Source of the DNA: Bacteroidota bacterium
GTDB taxonomy: Bacteria; Bacteroidota; Bacteroidia; Chitinophagales; Chitinophagaceae
Length of the DNA stretch: 13,766 bases
Assembly: GCA_023423285.1 (NCBI GenBank)
Contig: JAFAFV010000082.1
Coordinates: 1 to 13,766 of the forward strand
Reading direction: 5' to 3'
Position numbers and translations under genes: made by a program. Position 1 is the stretch's first letter. Every line of letters starts with the position of its first letter. The notes beneath the pieces were generated by a model. The model worked only from the letters and a program-made list of their open reading frames with translations, searched no databases and had not been told where the DNA came from. Of the stretch, positions 9,090 through 13,766 are shown piece after piece.

Positions 9090-10877
9090 AGTAAAGTATT
9101 TACGTTCAGATCTACCTTTACGGATCGCTATTCTATACAAGACAATTCGTTTTTCTATAATGAAAAAACATCTCCTGGCAGGTATCGTGCCGGTGTAAAT
9201 GAGGGCGGCCCATGGGGTGGGTACACAAAAGTGAATGTAAATTCCATAATCAACGAAAACCAATTGTTAATTAGACCCAAGCTTTCTAATAATCATTCTC
9301 TTTCAGGCATTTTGGTGCAGGGGGTACAAAGTTCACAAATAAAAGGGATGGGATACAATGCCAATTTCTTGCCTCTGCCTCAGTTAGGTGTACCTGGATT
9401 AGATCAGGGAGAAAACAGGGGCATGACATCTTATTTAAATGAAGAATCCCGCGCATGGTACCTTGGGCGTGCAGATTATTCATTCATGTCAAAATATGTT
9501 TTTAATACCAGTTTGAGGGCTGAAGGATCATCTAAATTTTTGGGGGATAACAAGTGGGGGTATTTTCCATCTTTTGGGTTTGCCTGGAACATGGACAAAG
9601 AAGGGTTTATGAAAAATGTAAACTCAGTTATCAGCAGTTCAAAACTAAGATTCACCTACGGCGCCTCGGGTAATGACAGGATAGGATACTATGATGCCTT
9701 TGATCAACTCGTCTATTCCAGAAATGGATACCCATTCAACAACTCACTTGAGGTGGGCAGTGTTTCAAACAGCACACTTAGAAATGAAGACCTGAAATGG
9801 GAAACCACCACAGGTATTGACTTGGGATATGAGGTTGGTTTGTTTAAAGAAAGGGTAAAGTTGGATGTTACATTATATCAAAAGAAAACCAAGGACCTGC
9901 TGTATCGGGTAATTTTATCTCCCAGCAGTGGCTATGGTTCAGCATTTAAAAACATTGGTTCACTGGAAAATAAGGGAATAGAGATTGAATTGAATACGCT
10001 GAATATAAAAACAAAGGATATTCAATGAAGAACCAGCTTTAACATCACTACCAATAAAAACAGGATAACCTTTTTGCAGGAAGATGCCCGAAGCATGCTT
10101 TACAGCGTAAATTTTGAATCTAACTTTGGAAACCTTTATATTCAAAATGTGGGCCAGCCTACAGGTATGATGATCGGCTATGTTTATGACGGCTTATATC
10201 AGGTAAGTGATTTTTATAATCCTGCGCCAAACGTTTATACTTTAAAAGAGGGCATTTCCATAAATAACGCTTCAAATGCCGTAGGGCCTGGACAGTTAAA
10301 ATACAAAGATTTAAATGGTGACATGAAAATTGACGCAAACGACCTTACGATTATAGGTCGCGGCCAACCCTTGCACTACGGCGGTTTTGCAAATACGTTT
10401 ACTTATAAAAGAATTACTTTGTACGCCTTGCTTTCATGGGTGTATGGTAATAATATTTACAATGCCAACCGCCATACTTTTGAAGGTAATAGCAACGTAA
10501 GACCTTTTATTAATCAGTTTAAATCTTACGAAAATCGCTGGACTTTTGATAACCAAAATACCGATATACAAACACTCAGCCGCGCTACTGCAGGCAGGGC
10601 TGGTTTTTATAGCTCACAATATGTTGAAGATGGATCATTCCTGCGTCTGAGAACAGTAAATTTAGATTACGCACTTCCGGTTGCGTGGACTAAAAAATTG
10701 GCTTTAACAAATCTCAGTGTTTATTTCAGTGGGCAAAACTTACTTACATGGACGAATTATTCCGGCTTAGACCCACAGGTTTCAGTAAGTGGAAACCAGG
10801 TGTTAGGCCCCGGCTTTGACTATTCCGCTTATCCCGCTGCAAGAACCTACACATTTGGAATTAGAGCAACCTTTTAA
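9090..10877 (+). pseudogene. SusC/RagA-family transporter remnant: 5'-truncated and with an in-frame TGA
   Basis: The frame opens after a TAA at 9087-9089 and reads as SusC barrel sequence almost at once (VFTFRSTFTDRYS, then FNTSLRAEGSSKFL, WGYFPSFGFAW, LRFTYGASGNDRIGYYD). Aligned by eye with the upstream SusC it begins near that protein's residue 487, so the signal peptide, regulatory domain, plug and first barrel strands, about 480 residues, are missing. No ATG lies in frame before 9348. At 10026-10028 a TGA interrupts KTKDIQ-stop-RTSFNITTNKN, where SusC proteins normally have Trp (TGG). The frame then continues for 282 residues to a normal end (RTYTFGIRATF), including the loop DLNGDMKIDAND. 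The two pieces would otherwise look like separate genes at 9231-10028 and 10074-10877; they share one frame and are one gene. It cannot make a working channel as written. A cognate susD follows. Confidence 0.85.
10026..10028 (+). other. Premature TGA stop inside the susC remnant
   Basis: The codon after GATATTCAA is TGA, followed in the same frame by AGAACCAGC and uninterrupted SusC sequence. A single G-to-A change from TGG explains it, since the strand pattern around it (D-x-Q-W-x-T-S-F-N) is usual in the family. No intact gene in the window stops with TGA and tryptophans elsewhere are TGG, so a general TGA-as-Trp code is not supported. Confidence 0.8.
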
Positions 10878-10896
10878 CACTATAAATTACTCAATT

Positions 10897-12771
10897 ATGA
10901 AAAAGCTGCATATTTTAATTTTTATTGTTGTTCTGGTTATGGGATCAGGATGCAAAAAATTTTTGGATAAACAACCAAATGACGTAATCAACCGGGAGGG
11001 CTTTTACAAATCACTCCGGGACTTCGACCTGGCCATACAAGGGGTTTATAATACCCTAGGGTCAATCCACTCAGGAACAGGAGTAGTGCAATATGGATTT
11101 GGGGCTGATGAAGGCTTTGGCGCACGGAGTACCTTTGTAACTGCGGGAACCTACAATGTTAATTCGAGTTCCGTATATTATAGCGGAATCTGGAGTGCCT
11201 TATATACCGGCATTAAAGAAGCGAATATCTTAATAGATGCGATGGATAAAAATCCGGGCATATTTACTGATAGTGCATCTAAAAGAAGAGGAGAAATTAT
11301 CAAGGGAGAAGCCATGTTTTTAAGAGGGTATTATTATTACATGCTGGTACAGTTATACGGAGGTGTTCCTTTAAGACTATCAGTTATTGAAAGTGTAAAT
11401 AACATGAACCTGCCGCGAAGCTCCATTAAGGAGGTATATGATCAGGTGCTTGCAGATATGAGACCTGCCGAAAATGTGGTGCCCGATATTACTGCATTAG
11501 GTTATAGTGGCAGAATCAATAAATCTGCAGTAAGAGGAATTTTGGCTCGCGTTAACCTCACAATGGCTGGCAGGCCATTGCTGGAAACCAATCGTTATGA
11601 TTCTGCCAGGTACTGGGCTGGCAAAGTAATTAATGATGGTTCAGCTGGTCATGATTTAAGCCCTGATCTGCCAGAGTTGTTCAGAAAATTTGCCGCAGAT
11701 GAATATGATATAAAAGAAAGTATTTGGGAAGTTGAATTTGCGGGTGATAATCTCAGCCCCTCTTTGTATAACGAATCTGGCAACGTGGCATGCTTTAACG
11801 GTCCGGCATCAAACAATGCTGAAACTGGTTTTGCAAGGGGTTATACAGGCATTACTAGAAAAAACTGGCTGATTTTTGGTACTGATGCCGGTGACATGAG
11901 AAAGTGGTTTAATATTGCTTGGTTTAACTACGCTGCAACTGGACCTAATGGCACGAAAACCTATAAGGGGACTTCATCTAATAATACATTTTGGTATGGA
12001 TACCAGCCCGGTAAGTTTCGCCGCGAATGGGAAAAATATCGGCCAAAAGGTGGGTTTTCTGCTACACCGGTTAATATGCCGATTCTTAGGTTCGCTGATG
12101 TTCTTTTAATGTATGCAGAAGCGGATAATGAAATTAATGGGCCAACCGCCGAATCTATTGAATATCTGAACAGAATAAGAAGACGTGCATGGTCTACCGG
12201 TATTGTAGATGCTGGAATCAGGGTTATTAATCAGGGATCGGGGTATACAACTGCACCTGCAGTAACTATATCTGGTGGTGGAGGCAGTGGCGCCAAAGCT
12301 GTAGCTACGGTATCGGCAGGACGTGTAACCGCTGTAACAATGATATTAGGAGATTCTGTTTTGTTTTGGACACGAGGCTCAGGTTACACTACTACACCTA
12401 CAATTACTATAGCTCCTCCTCCGGCTGGGGGCACGCAAGCTACAGCAGAAGTAACTGCTATATACAATAAATCACAGGCTGATGTACCAGCTGCAGCTCG
12501 CGCCAGTAAAGACGCATTCAGGGCTTTTATTCAGGATGAGCGGTTTAGGGAGTTATGTTTTGAAGATCAAAGAAAGTTTGACCTGATGCGCTGGGGCCTT
12601 TTTCTCACGGTAATGGAGCAAATGGCAGTAAGTGTAAAGGCAGATTATGCTGGCGGTACAAATTACATTACATCCATCTTTTCAAACGTAACAGCAAGAG
12701 ATACTTTGTGGCCTATACCATTAAATGAGTTGACTGGGAACCCGGTTGTTACACAAAATCCAGGGTGGTAA
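10897..12771 (+). CDS. SusD/RagB-family lipoprotein with GSGYTT-repeat insertion
   Basis: A 624-residue SusD homologue. I start it at the ATG at 10897, 19 bases after the susC remnant, because it gives MKKLHILIF plus a hydrophobic core and lipobox MGSGC (Cys19), followed by the typical CKKFLDKQPNDVI; an earlier in-frame start at 10816 would have no signal. The N-terminal helical part includes GEAMFLRGYYYYMLVQLYGGVPLR (split in the family as the TPR-like core). The C-terminal domain has VNMPILRFADVLLMYAEADNE (from residue 392), LNRIRRRAW, FIQDERFRELCFEDQRKFDLMRWG and a terminal WPIPLNEL. Residues about 440-525, between those last two blocks, are an added Gly/Ser/Thr-rich repeat segment; without it the protein would be about 538 residues, normal for SusD. 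The frame is intact although its SusC partner is broken. It should bind glycan at the cell surface. Confidence 0.93.
   Translation: MKKLHILIFIVVLVMGSGCKKFLDKQPNDVINREGFYKSLRDFDLAIQGVYNTLGSIHSGTGVVQYGFGADEGFGARSTFVTAGTYNVNSSSVYYSGIWSALYTGIKEANILIDAMDKNPGIFTDSASKRRGEIIKGEAMFLRGYYYYMLVQLYGGVPLRLSVIESVNNMNLPRSSIKEVYDQVLADMRPAENVVPDITALGYSGRINKSAVRGILARVNLTMAGRPLLETNRYDSARYWAGKVINDGSAGHDLSPDLPELFRKFAADEYDIKESIWEVEFAGDNLSPSLYNESGNVACFNGPASNNAETGFARGYTGITRKNWLIFGTDAGDMRKWFNIAWFNYAATGPNGTKTYKGTSSNNTFWYGYQPGKFRREWEKYRPKGGFSATPVNMPILRFADVLLMYAEADNEINGPTAESIEYLNRIRRRAWSTGIVDAGIRVINQGSGYTTAPAVTISGGGGSGAKAVATVSAGRVTAVTMILGDSVLFWTRGSGYTTTPTITIAPPPAGGTQATAEVTAIYNKSQADVPAAARASKDAFRAFIQDERFRELCFEDQRKFDLMRWGLFLTVMEQMAVSVKADYAGGTNYITSIFSNVTARDTLWPIPLNELTGNPVVTQNPGW
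12235..12459 (+). repeat. Two degenerate GSGYTT-type protein repeats inside the second SusD
   Basis: Unit 1 (12235-12342) begins GSGYTTAPAVTISGGGG and continues with SGAKAVATVSAGRVTAVTM. An 11-residue linker (ILGDSVLFWTR) follows, then unit 2 (12376-12459) begins GSGYTTTPTITIAPPP and ends QATAEVTA. The shared pattern is GSGYTT-x-P-x-(V/I)-T-I, a Gly/Pro turn, then an alternating Ala/Thr/Val strand. Similar GSGYT repeats are known from secreted and phage-related surface proteins; that comparison is from memory. The copies differ enough at DNA level that this is not a recent duplication. Confidence 0.8.
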
Positions 12772-12796
12772 ATAATAATTTTAAAATTACATTTAT

Positions 12797-13766
12797 ATGA
12801 AACGATTAAAATATTTTTTCTCTGCTTTCATTATTTTGTTAATAGTAGGATGCAGTAAAAAACTGGAAGTAGCAAGCCCTGAATTGTCGGTGGCTCCTTT
12901 ATCAACGACTGTTACTGCAGGAGAAGCAGTAGTCTTTATATTAGGAGATGAAAATTCACCTCATAATTTATTCTTTTATTCAGGAGAGCCTACAAAGGAA
13001 TATTCTAACTCATACGGTATTGGCAAAGGCCGCCTTGCCATTAATCGTTCCGGATATAATTTTTCTTTCCAAAGCCGGTTTGATTATAACAGCCCTCCAG
13101 CTGATAGCGCTATAAAATACGGGTTACAAACAGGGCAGCTTTCAATTTGGGCCTCAACTGATTTTAATGGTATGTTGGATTCTGCCAGTGTAAAAAAAGC
13201 AACCTGGACTGACATTACAGGTAAATTTACGCTTCCATCCACTCAACATGCCACCAATTTTACTAATTCAGGTAGCAATACATTACAGGATGTAGTAGTA
13301 CAAGGTAAACCTTTATATATAGCCTATAAGCTCATTACTAAAAAGCAACGTGCATTCGGATATTCACAATTTTGGAATATACAAAACTTTACAATAACTG
13401 GCAGAGATAGCGTATCTGGCCAATTACCCACTTTGTATAATATGGGAAAAATGGAATTCAATTTTGTGGATATTACAAAAGCAGTTAGGCCTTCTGTATT
13501 AGCACGTACGGCCACAGTAGTACGAGTTGGAGGCCCAAATCCTTATATTACAACATCCCCAGAACAAGATTCAATTAATAATGCTACCGGAATTGTAGTT
13601 GATCCTGATTTAAGTGAAGCATGGGCTATAAGTGGTAAAATCAATGCAGATACCGTTTTCCTTGGTTATGATACACCAGTTACCCTTGCAAGTTATACAA
13701 CCGTAAAATTTCCAACTGAATATTCTTACGTGTATAACACACCCGGCACTTATAAAGCTGTGTTTG
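12797..13766 (+). CDS. DUF5017-like PUL surface lipoprotein, 3' end beyond window
   Basis: The frame opens at the ATG at 12797, 25 bases after the second susD, and stays open to the window end (323 codons seen). MKRLKYFFSAFIILLIVGC is a clear lipoprotein signal with Cys19 as the acylated residue. The mature part matches the DUF5017 pattern of PUL lipoproteins: an opening beta-sandwich with TVTAGEAVVFILGD and NLFFYSGEPTKEYSN, then LSIWASTDFNGMLD and ATWTDITGKFTLPS, and KPLYIAYKLITKK. The last visible residues (YNTPGTYKAVF) resemble a PKD-like or Ig-like strand. The position third after susC and susD is typical of a surface glycan-binding accessory (SusE/F-like role). The binding partner is not readable. 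The family name is by pattern recognition only. Confidence 0.75.
   Translation, partial: MKRLKYFFSAFIILLIVGCSKKLEVASPELSVAPLSTTVTAGEAVVFILGDENSPHNLFFYSGEPTKEYSNSYGIGKGRLAINRSGYNFSFQSRFDYNSPPADSAIKYGLQTGQLSIWASTDFNGMLDSASVKKATWTDITGKFTLPSTQHATNFTNSGSNTLQDVVVQGKPLYIAYKLITKKQRAFGYSQFWNIQNFTITGRDSVSGQLPTLYNMGKMEFNFVDITKAVRPSVLARTATVVRVGGPNPYITTSPEQDSINNATGIVVDPDLSEAWAISGKINADTVFLGYDTPVTLASYTTVKFPTEYSYVYNTPGTYKAVF

Noticed and set aside
10026..10028. Genetic-code reassignment of TGA to Trp
   Set aside because: All other genes in the window read through with TGG for Trp and contain no in-frame TGA, so one codon does not support a changed code.
9231..10877. Two separate genes at 9231-10028 (GTG start) and 10074-10877 (TTG start)
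   Set aside because: Both are in the same frame, are continuous SusC sequence, lack their own plausible starts or signals, and are divided only by one TGA codon.
10816..10896. Upstream in-frame start of the second susD
   Set aside because: It overlaps the susC remnant coding frame and would bury the lipoprotein signal that begins at 10897.

Overview
The window looks like part of a Bacteroidota chromosome, most like Chitinophagaceae/Sphingobacteriia-type soil or environmental lineages. The reasons are the paired SusC/SusD outer-membrane glycan-uptake genes, the run of small DUF-type surface lipoproteins, AT-rich start regions without Shine-Dalgarno sequences, an almost exclusive use of TAA stops, and a Bacteroidota-style promoter candidate. 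All genes lie on the + strand. This is polysaccharide-utilisation-locus (PUL) DNA; I see no tRNA, rRNA, transposase, integrase or CRISPR array.

Layout. (1) Positions 1-1007 hold the 3' part of a GH63-like glycoside hydrolase whose start lies before the window. (2) After a 110-base gap with a candidate promoter comes a complete four-gene operon: susC (1118-4273), susD (4300-6291), a DUF4959/DUF5126/DUF5000-type lipoprotein (6328-7611) and a DUF4998-type lipoprotein with a lectin-like C-terminal half (7636-9042). A clear hairpin terminator at 9050-9081 ends it. (3) Immediately after the terminator, a second susC begins in the middle of its barrel domain (about 9090). It lacks roughly 480 N-terminal residues and also carries an in-frame TGA at 10026-10028 where TGG (Trp) is expected, so as written it is a pseudogene. 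Its partner susD (10897-12771) is intact and carries an unusual insertion of GSGYTT-type repeats. (4) The window ends inside a DUF5017-like lipoprotein gene (12797 to beyond the end).

How the parts work together. The SusC protein forms a TonB-dependent outer-membrane channel, SusD caps it and binds the glycan, and the companion lipoproteins probably add surface glycan-binding modules. The GH63-like enzyme would cleave the imported oligosaccharide, though whether it belongs to this operon or the preceding one is not resolved. The second set has the same logic (SusC, SusD, binding lipoprotein) but its channel gene is broken and has no visible promoter, so it is either a decaying locus, a silent recombination cassette or an assembly joint.

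I found no clearly new kind of system. The best second-look items are the susC remnant joined directly behind a terminator, its single nonsense codon, and the repeat insertion in the second SusD.
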